Assembly: GCA_030068145.1 (NCBI GenBank)
Contig: JAPJBO010000026.1
Span: 124,001 to 188,000, forward strand
Source: Diplonema papillatum
Lineage: Eukaryota > Euglenozoa > Diplonemea > Diplonemida > Diplonemidae
DNA: 64,000 bases
Direction of reading: 5' to 3'
Below, one piece after another: positions 1 to 9,881 of the stretch. Numbering within the stretch: the first letter of the stretch is position 1; each line of letters begins with the position of its first letter. The position numbers and the translations under genes were made by a program. The notes beneath the pieces are model-generated. The model saw only the letters and a program-made list of their open reading frames with translations, had not been told where the DNA came from and searched no databases.

Positions 1-694
1 CAGCGGGTGGGGCATCGTCGCCGTTCGTCGCCAAGGGCGTCCGCGGAGGTTTGGGGGGCGCGGCGTTCGCCTTCGCGACGGCTGCGGTGAACGCCGCCTC
101 GTCGAGCTTGAAGTCCCTGGCGAGCTTGCCCGCGTCGAACGCCGGCTTCGCGCCCGTGGCGGCGCTCTTGCGCCAGGCGGCGCGGCTTTCGGCGACGAGG
201 GCGTTGACGGCGGAGACGGCCGCAAAAAGCGGGTCGCTGTTGATCTGCGACTGCCGGATCGCTTCGCCGTCCAACGCGTTCGGGACGCAAAGCGGCACGT
301 CGACGGTGACGGCCTTCTGGCCGGCCGTGAACCGGAAGACGACGATCCGCTCCCTCGGCAACGCGGAGATGACTTGGAAGACGGTATCCATGGTTCCCGG
401 GTCGCCTTTCCACGCAGCCCGGACAAGTTCGTGCATCGCCGCATCGGCGTCACGAGGCGAGACGCCGTGTTCGGTGGTCACGACCAGCCCGTTGGCGAGG
501 GCTCCGGCTTCGCCCAGGACGCTGCCGCAGAACGGCTCGAACGCCTGCTCCTCTTCCGACGCGCCGGCATCTGCGACCACCAGCACGTGCGCGCCGGCCT
601 TCACGCGCAGCGTGACCGGCCGCTGCTCACCCCCGACGCCGCTTTCGATCACCGCTTCCGTCAGGTCCTCGCCCGACACGTCGCGCAGCGGCAT
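1..694 (-). CDS. Unknown protein, C-terminus beyond left edge
   Basis: An open frame runs from an ATG at 694 to the left edge without a stop, giving 231 residues. I do not recognise a family. The first 120 residues look like a compact alpha/beta domain with hydrophobic strands (for example TLRVKAGAHVLVV, RIVVFRFTAG). The second half is helical and alanine-rich, ending in a Pro/Ala-rich tail at the edge. GC-rich codons throughout and the absence of stops support real coding. Upstream are two C-rich tracts ending in CAG (at 776 and 761), the usual position of a trans-splice acceptor here. It lies downstream of the glycosyltransferase on the same strand. Confidence 0.75.
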   Translation of the reverse strand, partial: MPLRDVSGEDLTEAVIESGVGGEQRPVTLRVKAGAHVLVVADAGASEEEQAFEPFCGSVLGEAGALANGLVVTTEHGVSPRDADAAMHELVRAAWKGDPGTMDTVFQVISALPRERIVVFRFTAGQKAVTVDVPLCVPNALDGEAIRQSQINSDPLFAAVSAVNALVAESRAAWRKSAATGAKPAFDAGKLARDFKLDEAAFTAAVAKANAAPPKPPRTPLATNGDDAPPA

Positions 695-760
695 GTCCTT
701 CCTCCGCCCCGCCCCCTTGGCAACAAACGAATGCCGCGGGGGAACGACGAAGGAACCCGG

Positions 761-790
761 CTGGGGAAGGGTGACCTGTGTGGGGGGTGG
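761..790 (-). promoter_or_regulatory. Candidate trans-splice acceptor before the 694 start
   Basis: On the minus strand a C-rich tract ends in ACACAG at 776, and a second (TTCCCCAG) ends at 761, 66 bases before the ATG at 694. No coding exon precedes it, so it fits a spliced-leader acceptor better than a cis-intron end. Inference from sequence only. Confidence 0.4.
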
Positions 791-1599
791 GTGAAAAACG
801 CAGTGCGTTGGTGCACCCGTGCAGAAGGTGTTTGGAAATACTCGAGGGACTGCCTTGTGCTCATTTGGGGGGGGCACGCAGTCACGCCGTTCACCGCAGG
901 AGCGCCGCCACGGTCGGCGTGACGCAGCCTCATCAGCAAAAGGCGGAACCGTCATTCGCAGGAGCACCAGTACCGTCTTTACTTCGCATGATGCCGATCT
1001 TCCGTTCCGTATGCTCTGTTCCTCAAGAACGAAGCTACCGTGCGCGACTCAAGGACCGTCGTCTCCCCCAGGTCTTTTGCGGCAAACCGCCCTACCGTGC
1101 AATTTCGCCCGCGAGGCACACCTAACGTGCCGTCCGTCCTTTCTGTAATGCCGTTTCTGTGGCCTCTCGTACTCTTGCAGCCCAACAAGAAAGCTGGAGG
1201 CAGCAAACAAATGGGAAGCAGCGTCGATAAAGGCGTGGAGCTCTAGAGAGAAAGCAACCTGGCCGCTCTCCACCGTTCGAAAGCAAGCCCGCAGCCCGCG
1301 CCTCGTTTGCACCAACTTGCCTTGCTGAGAGTGTAGCTGAGACGTGAAAGTTAAAAGGGGTGTAAATAAGTCGGCTTTTTGCCGGAGGTTGAGGTCGAAT
1401 CGCTTCTAGATTAGCTGCAGATCTGCTGCTGCTGACAGAGGACACAGGCGGTTATCTTTTCGCGACTGTCGGACTGGGGGTGGTCATCTCGGCGGTCGGC
1501 GGACGCTACTCCTTTGCGAGTCCATGACAGGACCATGTGAGAGGTGGAGAGAACCCAGCAGGCATCGTCCCACCGTGATAGGAGTTCGTTCGTTCCCTC

Positions 1600-2115
1600 C
1601 TTTCTTTCTGTTACCGGAAAATAACACCAGTGTTATTATTCGATTTGCTGAATAATAATAAAAGTTCCGGGTAGCCGAACAGTAGCAGGATCAAATAGTG
1701 GTAGTGTTTTTAGACAACCAGACGTGTGTTAAATAACTGTTATTATTCGACCCCCCTTTTACCGTAGGGCTGCGATGCCCAGCAGATCTGAGGACAGCCG
1801 ATAAAGACCCACGGATCTTCCGAGGGAATCTGCGAGGCTTGACGAATCGACCTCCCGGGTGTCTGTTCTTGGGGGGAAACATTTTGTTTTGGATAGGTGG
1901 AGTGACCCCGCAGGGTGTCCAAAGTACCCTTGGGGTATCACCCCATTGTAAGTTGTTATTCGGTTTTCTTCGTTCCTTTCCTCTCATGGAACGAAAACCG
2001 CTGCTGCAATGCACAGCAGCAATGCTCACGGATTTTCCGAGGGAATCTGCGAGGCTTGACGAATCTACCTTCAGAATGTCTGTTCTTCAGGGGAAACATT
2101 TTGTTTTGGCAATGT
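1600..2115. repeat. Hairpin AT-rich segment and imperfect direct repeat
   Basis: Two segments of about 90 bases are imperfect direct copies: roughly 1822-1898 and 2032-2110. Both contain TTCCGAGGGAATCTGCGAGG and GGGGAAACATTTTGTTTTGG, and each is preceded by a related CTGC(A/G)ATGC segment. Just upstream, 1615-1750 is AT-rich with self-complementary GTTATTATTCG motifs that could form hairpins. The rest of 777-2446 shows no convincing gene, apart from the possible extra exon of the glycosyltransferase near 2350. Confidence 0.6.
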
Positions 2116-2446
2116 CCAACTGCAATGTCCAAACACTGAGAAGAGCCGATAGAGATTCTGGAACTCAGTCCGGACACGAAGCCCGAGAGTCTTCACCGAC
2201 CGGGCTTGCCAAGCCCCGGCAACATTATTTCGCTCTTCCGTACGAGGAGTGCCCGAATGGAGTAGCAGCGGAGCGCCTTCATAAAAGGAGTCTGACGAGA
2301 AGTCCTCCCTGAGCGAACGCAAGTCTTTAGACGACGGAGACGCCGATAGTCTAGCTCCTGTTGTCGTAGCCCAGGTGGCGTTTGAGCGACCACAAAGACT
2401 TCTTCTTTGGCAAACGAGGCAGGGGGAACCCAACTCGGCGGCGATA

Positions 2447-5400
2447 CTATCCACGCTGCATGGCATCGACATGTGCTTGAGTTTGGATACTGTCCGCGTG
2501 TCTTACTCGTTGCTTGGGGCTGCTTACGACTTCTTGTTGGGCCGCCACAGGCTCTATGCGGCCGACTTTCATTTCTTGGTGCTTGTACCCGTCTTGCTTC
2601 CTCTCGGCGACAATCCGCTCTACCACGGCTAGTCTTGACGCCATCGTTTCCGCAACGACTTCTTCGCCAAAGTTGTCGACGACGTCTTGCCGAGCCCGCC
2701 GAGCAACCTGCGTTCGTTGATTCGTTTTCGGCGGAGGGCATGGCCGGTGCTGTTCTAGAAAGCTTCGTTGTATTTTTTATAACCCCGATTCTGCGATAAT
2801 GGCGGGGAGGTTGGAGTGCGATTGTTCGCAACTCAAATTCCTATTTGCGCCGTGCGTGCGTGCGTCCACGCTTCTGACTTTCCTCTCTTTTTTTGGCCCT
2901 GTTTCGTATTCGTGCTCGGGATGCTGATCAACACCAAGACACACGCTGCTCACGTAGAGCAAGTCGCAATATTGAAGTTCTAAGAAGACCGATACCTTCG
3001 CTGCTTCTACTTGGTGTGTGAAAACATAGAGCATCAGTCGCCGCAAGTGATCCTCGTCGGGCTGTTTTGTTGCTTGGGTGTTGTACGGCTTGTCAGGAGT
3101 TTTGCACACACGGACCACAGACAATCTAACAAGGCTGTGACCCCCCCACGGTTAGAGAATCGGCTTCTAACAGAAACGGTAGGGGTCCACACCTCCGCCC
3201 ACAGCAGCCCGGCATCGTGCAGTTCATACTGCTTCGCGGCTTCCGCAGGAACGGGAACGAGACGGTAGTTGATCAAAAATGAATTTTCCTGCGTCAGGAA
3301 CGCCGTCGCGCCGCCCCAGCCTGTCGTTATGGTCGGCAGGCGCATGGCCATTGCCTGTATGATGGGCAGCCCCCATCCTTCGCCGCGAGTCGGGAGGACG
3401 AACGCATTGGCCGAGGCGTACACCGACCTCATTTCGTCTTCCGTCAACCTTTCGGTGATGACCACCACGTGCGGCAGAGAAGTCAGCTCAACCCGCATGT
3501 CGCCGGCGACGGACTCGACGAATTCCTTGAAGATCAACGGGTCTCGTGTGGACCCCCAAGTGGACGGGTCGCCCGCGTACCACAACCACGTGCAGATGAC
3601 CAACGACACCGGGTCCTCGGCGGAGAACTCGCCGAAGTACGCGCGGAGCAACACGTCCCAACCTTTGCGGCTTTCCCATTTGAAGATCGAAAGGAACACG
3701 AACGCGTTCTCGCCGCTGTCGACCACGGCGCGGTGCGAGTAGGCGGACCAATCCTGGCTCGGCAACGGCACACGTGAAGCGGCCGCTGGGTCGTAAAAGT
3801 CCGTATCGAGGGCCTCAGGAATGACGAACAGTTTACTCCCGTCCACGCCCGATGACTCGAAGGCCTCTTTCACAGCATCCGACGGGACCCACAACTCGTC
3901 AACGTCGTCCTGATTGCACAGTTCGACCCAGCTCTGCGGGACGCCCGAGAATTCGTACATGCTCCGGCCGATGAGGTAGTCCGGCTGACGTCCGGAGGAC
4001 GTCGTGCTCTTCGAAAAGCTTGCCGCGAACGATACCGGGGGTGTGTGAGCAACCCAGATGTACGCATCGCCAGGCGGTACGCTGTGAAGCGAAAGGTCGG
4101 GGATGTGAATGCGATCTAGCGACGCGGCGACGTCGTCGGAAAGCCCGGCGCAGTGGCACTCGAGCCCCGGGACGGAGCGCACGCGCAGCCGCTGCTCCAA
4201 GCTCGGGAGGTAATGCGCCCACTCGTTGCTGAACCCGCAGCATTGGCAGCACCAGGCGTCCCACACCACCGTCGCATTGCTGGCCGTGAACCGGGGATGG
4301 CGCTGTTGTGCACGCTTTTCGAACTCCTCGAACCAAACCGGCGTCCGAGGTACTAAAACGGAAGCCGCTGTCGTCACGTAGTACCGATCAAACCCTGCAA
4401 CCACGTACGACGCCATCAACTCGTCAGGCGACAATGCCGGCTTAACCTGCTTGTCCCTGATATCTGAGTCTCCGAATCGTTTTCCGCGAGCAGTGTCGGC
4501 CTGCCGTAAGTGGAGCCCGAGGGGAAGCAGATCTAGAGCGTCGGTTGTATTGTGCAGGCAGCACGTTATCGCCGTGCGGCTGGTCGCGAAGGTCTTGCCG
4601 AGGGCGGCCGACAGGTTGAGCAGCGCCATCCACCCGGCCTCGATGCCCAGGGGAACCACCGATGCCGCGGCCGCGGCCGCCCAGCCCTTGTACACCGCAA
4701 ATCTTTCGCGCAGCTCCGCCTTGAGCGGGCCGGACACCGCCTCGAGCCGCGCCATGGGCGCGAGCACCCCGCAGTTGGACCGCTGGCACGACGCGACCGC
4801 TTCGCGGCCCTCTCTCTGGATGTCCTCCACCCGCCGCACGACCCGATCGGCTTCCGCATCCGCGCGAGAGCAGCTGGTCTCGAATTTGCCATGCGCTCGG
4901 ATTTTCTCGAGGAGTTCCGCGATGTCGGCGTGCGCGTTTTTCAAGCTTTGCAACCCGGCGCGGATGAGGCCGGGAGCCGTGTCCAGGAGAAAGCTCGCCG
5001 TCACCGCCCACGCGTCTCCCACGACAAGCCACGACTGCAGGTTGCATTCGATGCCGTCAAGATCAAGCGGCTCTTCGAACAGCGATGGGCTGTGCATCGC
5101 AGCGAAGTCGGCCTTACTCAGCCCGAAGGCCAGCGGCGACACCATCACCGATTCGGTGAGCTCTCGGTCGACTTTCGGGTGCGACGGGGCGGCGCCCGCG
5201 TGTTTTGACCGCACCGACAGGCGCTCGGCGCTGTCCCACTCGAACGCGTTGCCCGCGGAAACCACGGCGGCGGCGGCGCCGTTGCGGCGCGTCCACGTGA
5301 GGCCGACCACGCGCTGCGACGCGAGCACCGCATTCGTCCAGTTCGCGACGAACCCCTGCAGGAGCGCGCCGCCGGGCGGCGTGACCACGGAGGAGTAGCC

Positions 5401-6060
5401 CAGCAGGACGTCCGCGCCTTCCTCGCCCAGGCGGGACAACCCGTCGTGCAACGAGGCGGCGTGCGATGCGCCTTCTTCGCGGGCGTGCCTCGCGGCCTTC
5501 CACGGCAGGCAAATGCACCGTGTCCGGCTCCCGCCGCAGGCGGCGCAAAGCGACCGCTTCTCCTCGCCGGGTGCGCCGGCGGGAGAGATGAGGACGAGGA
5601 CGTCTACCAGGTCGCGCCGCGCGATGTCGAGCAGCACCGTGTAGTTGGTCGGCACGCGCGGGGCGTCGGCGACCGCCAAGCCGACTTTAAAGGCCCGGCC
5701 CCCCCCCGCCGCGAAGAACGGCGCCAAGCCGCGGACGGCGACCGTCGCTCCCGGCGCCGGCGGGGCGGCGCCGGGCCGCAGGCCCCTGCCCAGCACCCCC
5801 GGCGGCGCCGCGTGAAACGCCGGCGGCGCGCGGGCGGGGCTGCCGCCGCCGCCGTCGGCTGGGCGCGGCGGCCGCTCGCCCTCGCCGGCCCCGCCAGCCG
5901 GCTGCCCGCCGCCAGGCTGCTCGGCCGGCGGCGCAGCGAGGCGCAGGTTCGTCAGCACGCAGGCGACCGAGAGCGCGATCACGGCGTACACCAGCCCCGC
6001 CCGCTTCGTGCGCGCGGCGGCGTGCGGCCGGGGGCCGCCGGCCCGGCGGCGCCGCTCCAT
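2447..6060 (-). CDS. Type II membrane GT4-family glycosyltransferase, three exons
   Basis: Exons 6060-3193, 3061-2996 and 2707-2447 join in phase 0 to give 1064 residues. A hydrophobic helix at about residues 21-43 after a basic N-terminus gives a type II Golgi/ER membrane topology. It is followed by a Gly/Pro/Ala-rich stem and a long unassigned middle region. The last 350 residues are a GT-B glycosyltransferase of the group 1 (GT4) type: DELWVPSDAVKEAF, IPEALDTDFYDP, the phosphate/nucleotide-binding FKWESRKGWDVLL, and the acidic loop LPTRGEGWGLPIIQAMA. The tiny second exon supplies PDEDHLRRLMLYVFTHQ and the third VARRARQDVVDNF, exactly the family's C-terminal helices. The acceptor substrate cannot be told. 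An alternative 3' end is possible: a donor at 2588 joined in phase to an exon from 2350 would replace the last about 47 residues with a Ser-rich tail. The start at 6060 is the first ATG, 25 bases after a C11-AG acceptor. Confidence 0.85.
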
Positions 6061-6085
6061 CCGGTCGTCCACCCCGCCCGCTCCC

Positions 6086-6100
6086 CTGGGGGGGGGGGGC
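6086..6100 (-). promoter_or_regulatory. C-tract/AG acceptor before the glycosyltransferase start
   Basis: On the minus strand eleven C residues are followed directly by AG, 25 bases before the ATG at 6060. It looks like a polypyrimidine tract plus trans-splice acceptor. No upstream coding exon was found. Confidence 0.5.
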
Positions 6101-6428
6101 GCGCGAATCAAGAACGACCTCGAGGCGTTGCTCCTTGGTCGTCTTTTTCGTGCGGTGCTGGGTCGCACTTTTTTGGTGCGTTCCCGGATGTTTCTTTTCA
6201 ACTGGCTTCGGCGGGGACTAGTTTTCTCAACGTGATTGAAGCATTGTACCTATTCCCCTTACTAGGCTTCGGTAGAAGACTGGCCAACCACAGGATATGG
6301 CGCCGTTTGCAAGTTCCGGAGAGCGTTCTTGCCAATATTTTTGCCATGAGGGTGCGGATAATGACGTGTTCATGACCTGGGCAATCCAGTCCACGGATAC
6401 TCTAGCCCAGCTTCTGCCCGAGAACCCT

Positions 6429-8573
6429 AGATGCGATCGAATACTCTTGCACAGCTTCTGAACCCATCGGCCTACTTGGACAAACAACGTGGCTACTGGA
6501 GCGTGCTTTCCTAGCATGGTTGACTGCGAGTGCCGTCGAATAGAACATCCTGAGGCCTCCAATGCGAGAAGATGGGATGTCGAGTGCTCTTGCACAGCTT
6601 CTGAACCCTTCGGTCTATTTGGACAAAGAACGTGGGCTACTGGAGCGTGCTTTCCAAGCATGGTTGACTGCGAGTGCCGTCGAATAGAACATCCTGAGGC
6701 CTCCAATGCGAGATGTCAAATGCTCTTGCACAGCTTCTGAACCCATCGGTCTATTTGGACAAAGAACGTGGGCTACTGGAGCGTGCTTTCCAAACATCGT
6801 TGCTACGGGTGCCGTCGAAAAGAATGAACGTCCCGCGGACTCTACAATGCGAGACGATGAGATGCAAATCGAATACTCTTGCACAGCTTCTGAACCCATC
6901 GGCCTATTCGGACAAAGAACGTGGGCTACTGGAGTGTGCTTTCCAAGCATGGTTGACTGCGAGTACCGTCGAATAGAACATCCTGAGGCCTCCAATGCGA
7001 GAAGATGAGGTGTCAAGTGCTCTTGCACAGCTTCTGAACCCATCGGTCTATTTGGACAAAGAACGTGGGCTACTGGAGCGTGCTTTCCAAGCATGGATGA
7101 CTGCGAGTGCCGTCGAAAAGAACATCCTGAGGCCTCCAATGCGAGAAGATGGGATGTCAAGTGGTCTCTTGCACAGCTTCTGAACCCATCGGTCTATTTG
7201 GACAAAGAACGTGGGCTACTGGAGCGTGCTTTCCAAACATCGTTGCTACGGGTGCCGTCGAAAACAAGGAACGTCCCGCGGACTCTCTCTACAATGCGAG
7301 ATGATGAGATGAGATATCGAGTGCTCTTGCACAGCTTCTGAACCCTTCGGTCTATTTGGACAAAGAACGTGGGCTACTGGAGCGTGCTTTCCAAGCATGG
7401 TTGACTGCGAGTGCCGTCGAATAGAACATCCTGAGGCCTCCAATGCGAGATGTCAAATGCTCTTGCACAGCTTCTGAACCCATCGGTCTATTTGGACAAA
7501 GAACGTGGGCTACTGGAGCGTGCTTTCCAAACATCGTTGCTACGGGTGCCGTCGAAAAGAATGAACGTCCCGCGGACTCTACAATGCGAGACGATGAGAT
7601 GCAAATCGAATACTCTTGCACAGCTTCTGAACCCATCGGCCTATTCGGACAAAGAACGTGGGCTACTGGAGTGTGCTTTCCAAGCATGGTTGACTGCGAG
7701 TACCGTCGAATAGAACATCCTGAGGCCTCCAATGCGAGAAGATGAGGTGTCAAGTGCTCTTGCACAGCTTCTGAACCCATCGGTCTATTTGGACAAAGAA
7801 CGTGGGCTACTGGAGCGTGCTTTCCAAGCATGGATGACTGCGAGTGCCGTCGAAAAGAACATCCTGAGGCCTCCAATGCGAGAAGATGGGATGTCAAGTG
7901 GTCTCTTGCACAGCTTCTGAACCCATCGGTCTATTTGGACAAAGAACGTGGGCTACTGGAGCGTGCTTTCCAAACATCGTTGCTACGGGTGCCGTCGAAA
8001 ACAAGGAACGTCCCGCGGACTCTCTCTACAATGCGAGATGATGAGATGAGATATCGAGTGCTCTTGCACAGCTTCTGAATCCATCGGCCTACTTGGACAA
8101 AGAACGTGGGCTACTGGAGCGTGCTTTCCAAGCATGGTTGACTGCGAGTGCCGTCGAATAGAACATCCTGAGGCTTCCAATGCGAGAAGATGAGATGTCA
8201 AGTGGTCTCTTGCACAGCTTCTGAACCCATCGGCCTATTTGGACAAAGAGCGTGGGCTACTGGAGCGTGCTTTCCAAGCATGGTTGACTGCGAGTGCCGT
8301 CGAATAGAACATCCTGAGGCTTCCAATGCAAGAAGATGAGATGTCAAGTGGTCTCTTGCACAGCTTCTGAACCCATCGGTCTATATGGACAAAGAACGTG
8401 GGCTACTGGAGCGTGCTTTCCAAACATCGTTGCTAGGGGTGCCGTCGAAAACAAGGAACGTCCCGCGGACTCTACAATGCGAGATGATGAGATGCAAATC
8501 GAATACTCTTGCACAGCTTCTGAACCCGTCGGCCTATTCGGACAAGAACGTGGGCTACTGGAGCGTGCTTACC
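6429..8573. repeat. Tandem array of about 15 units of 135-155 bases with 737-base higher-order repeat
   Basis: The motif CTTGCACAGCTTCTGAACCC recurs about every 147 bases, roughly fifteen times. Units alternate between two endings: one with GACTGCGAGTGCCGTCGAATAG and one with CGTCCCGCGGACTCT. The block 6615-7351 is repeated at 7352-8088 (period 737) with essentially no differences, so whole multi-unit blocks were duplicated recently. Both strands contain open frames of up to about 180 codons, but these only mirror the periodicity. The array fills the space between the glycosyltransferase and the next gene; 6101-6428 holds nothing recognisable. Confidence 0.95.
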
Positions 8574-8975
8574 AGGAGGAAAATATCGTGGCACTGCTAG
8601 CAGGAAAACGCGCCAAACCTTATTCATTGGTCTCGCGGATTTCAGACGCGTCGAGGCTGCCTGCGCGGACGAGCCATCTTCTTGAGCGGCTCCGTCCAAA
8701 TGCATACTCTGCAAAGGAAATCCAGGAAAGAGGTCGAAACACGGTAGAATGCATGCATATAGGACGTAAAAGCTGGCCATGTCAATGGTCGCCCGTTTGA
8801 TGCAGGATATTGACAAGGTTTTTTTTTCCCCCTTCCTTTACGTTCGGAGTCGATCGATGAAGAGACCGGCGTTTTCTTTTTTTTTCTTTCTCGTGACTGC
8901 GCGGACCCACCACTTTTGTGTAGGCGACCTCTTGAGCTGAACACGATCAGTTTCAGCTTCTCGGAGTATTTTGAG

Positions 8976-9179
8976 ATGCACAGGACCGGAATGCTAGAGC
9001 CTCCGGTCTTTTACTACGAGTGCCAGGAAAGCTGCGTCAACGACGTTTCGTACGCAAGCAACTTGCTGTACACGGCACTGAAAGAGCTATATTTCGAACT
9101 GTGGCCGGCAAAACATGGCCCGGCAATTTTGAGAGCTAGCTTCTTTCAGTTGTGGAAGAAAATACTTAGCGGGGAATAA
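8976..9179 (+). CDS. Possible plus-strand small or relic coding segment
   Basis: This is the only stretch where the plus strand reads like protein without a gene opposite it. A frame from 8976 (open from 8916) gives 67 residues of mixed composition: YYECQESCVNDVSYASNLLY, then ALKELYFELWPAKHG and a C-terminal hydrophobic/aromatic stretch. Codon usage is not GC-biased like the real genes here. I recognise no family. It may be a relic of a mobile element or chance. If real, it would be the one gene against the direction of the cluster. Confidence 0.2.
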   Translation: MHRTGMLEPPVFYYECQESCVNDVSYASNLLYTALKELYFELWPAKHGPAILRASFFQLWKKILSGE

Positions 9180-9447
9180 CCTTGCTCTCCTGTTCATGTG
9201 ACAAACACCGTGACTATTTACGGTCAATGATTGCCAAATATGTATTGCAAATAAGAACCGAGAGACAAGACAAGAAGCGAGTCTACCTGGCACGCGCAAA
9301 CAAAAAGGAGTAAACTCCGTCAGCGAGCGCCCTGGTAAGAGTTCTTGCCATTCTTCAACCGACAACCGGGGGCGAAAGGTTTGTAAAAGGGGGAGGACGT
9401 AGGCAATTCACCGGGAACCTGTTCCGGACAGGTTGTGAACTACCCTT

Positions 9448-9678
9448 TCAAAAGACGTATGGGTTTTCACCGCCTTTCGACATTTGATTGCTTGCCGTAG
9501 GGCCAACTTCCTTGGCCCATGCCTTCCTGTACCTGGACAGAGTGTGCCGCAATGAAACAGGTGGGTTGACCGGGTTTGCCGGATGTTTTGGCTCATTCGC
9601 GCGAACGCTTTCGATTTCATCTTGTTCGTTGTGGCGAATGTTCCGCGATGCTTTTACGAGTGCATCACTTTTTCTCAT
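9448..9678 (-). CDS. Candidate small polar protein or first exon
   Basis: An ATG at 9678 opens 76 codons of polar, charged sequence (RNIRHNEQDEIESVRANEP, later TLSRYRKAWAKEVGP). There is no known family. A possible donor (CCAG|GTACAG) lies inside the frame near the codons for LSRYR, so this could be a first exon rather than a complete gene. It sits just downstream of the 11444-9882 gene on the same strand. Codon bias is weak, so this is a tentative call. The stretch 9179-9447 and the rest of 8574-8975 show nothing else. Confidence 0.25.
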   Translation of the reverse strand: MRKSDALVKASRNIRHNEQDEIESVRANEPKHPANPVNPPVSLRHTLSRYRKAWAKEVGPTASNQMSKGGENPYVF

Positions 9679-9881
9679 TCGCTGTAGCGACGCTTAAACG
9701 AAAGTCTCGGCGTCGTTCCCGGTCGATGCGTTCGGGGATCTTTCAGCTTCTTTTCTCCATCGCTGTCGACGACTCCGCAAGGATTTCAGTCCCCTGTCGT
9801 TTCCCGGGTGCGATCATTGCACGAAACAAACCCTGGATCACGGGCTCGGGACCTAACCTCTCCGTAGTAGCGCGGGCTCCG

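Noticed and set aside
4451..5398. Long plus-strand frames opposite the glycosyltransferase
   Set aside because: Mirror frames of a GC-rich exon whose minus-strand protein matches a known family.
6061..6201. Longer N-terminus of the glycosyltransferase (to 6201)
   Set aside because: That extension begins with TTG, not ATG, and crosses the C11-AG acceptor. The first true ATG is at 6060.
6615..7160. Minus-strand 181-codon frame in the tandem array, repeated at 7352
   Set aside because: The frame follows the repeat unit and occurs on both strands. It reflects periodicity, not a protein family.
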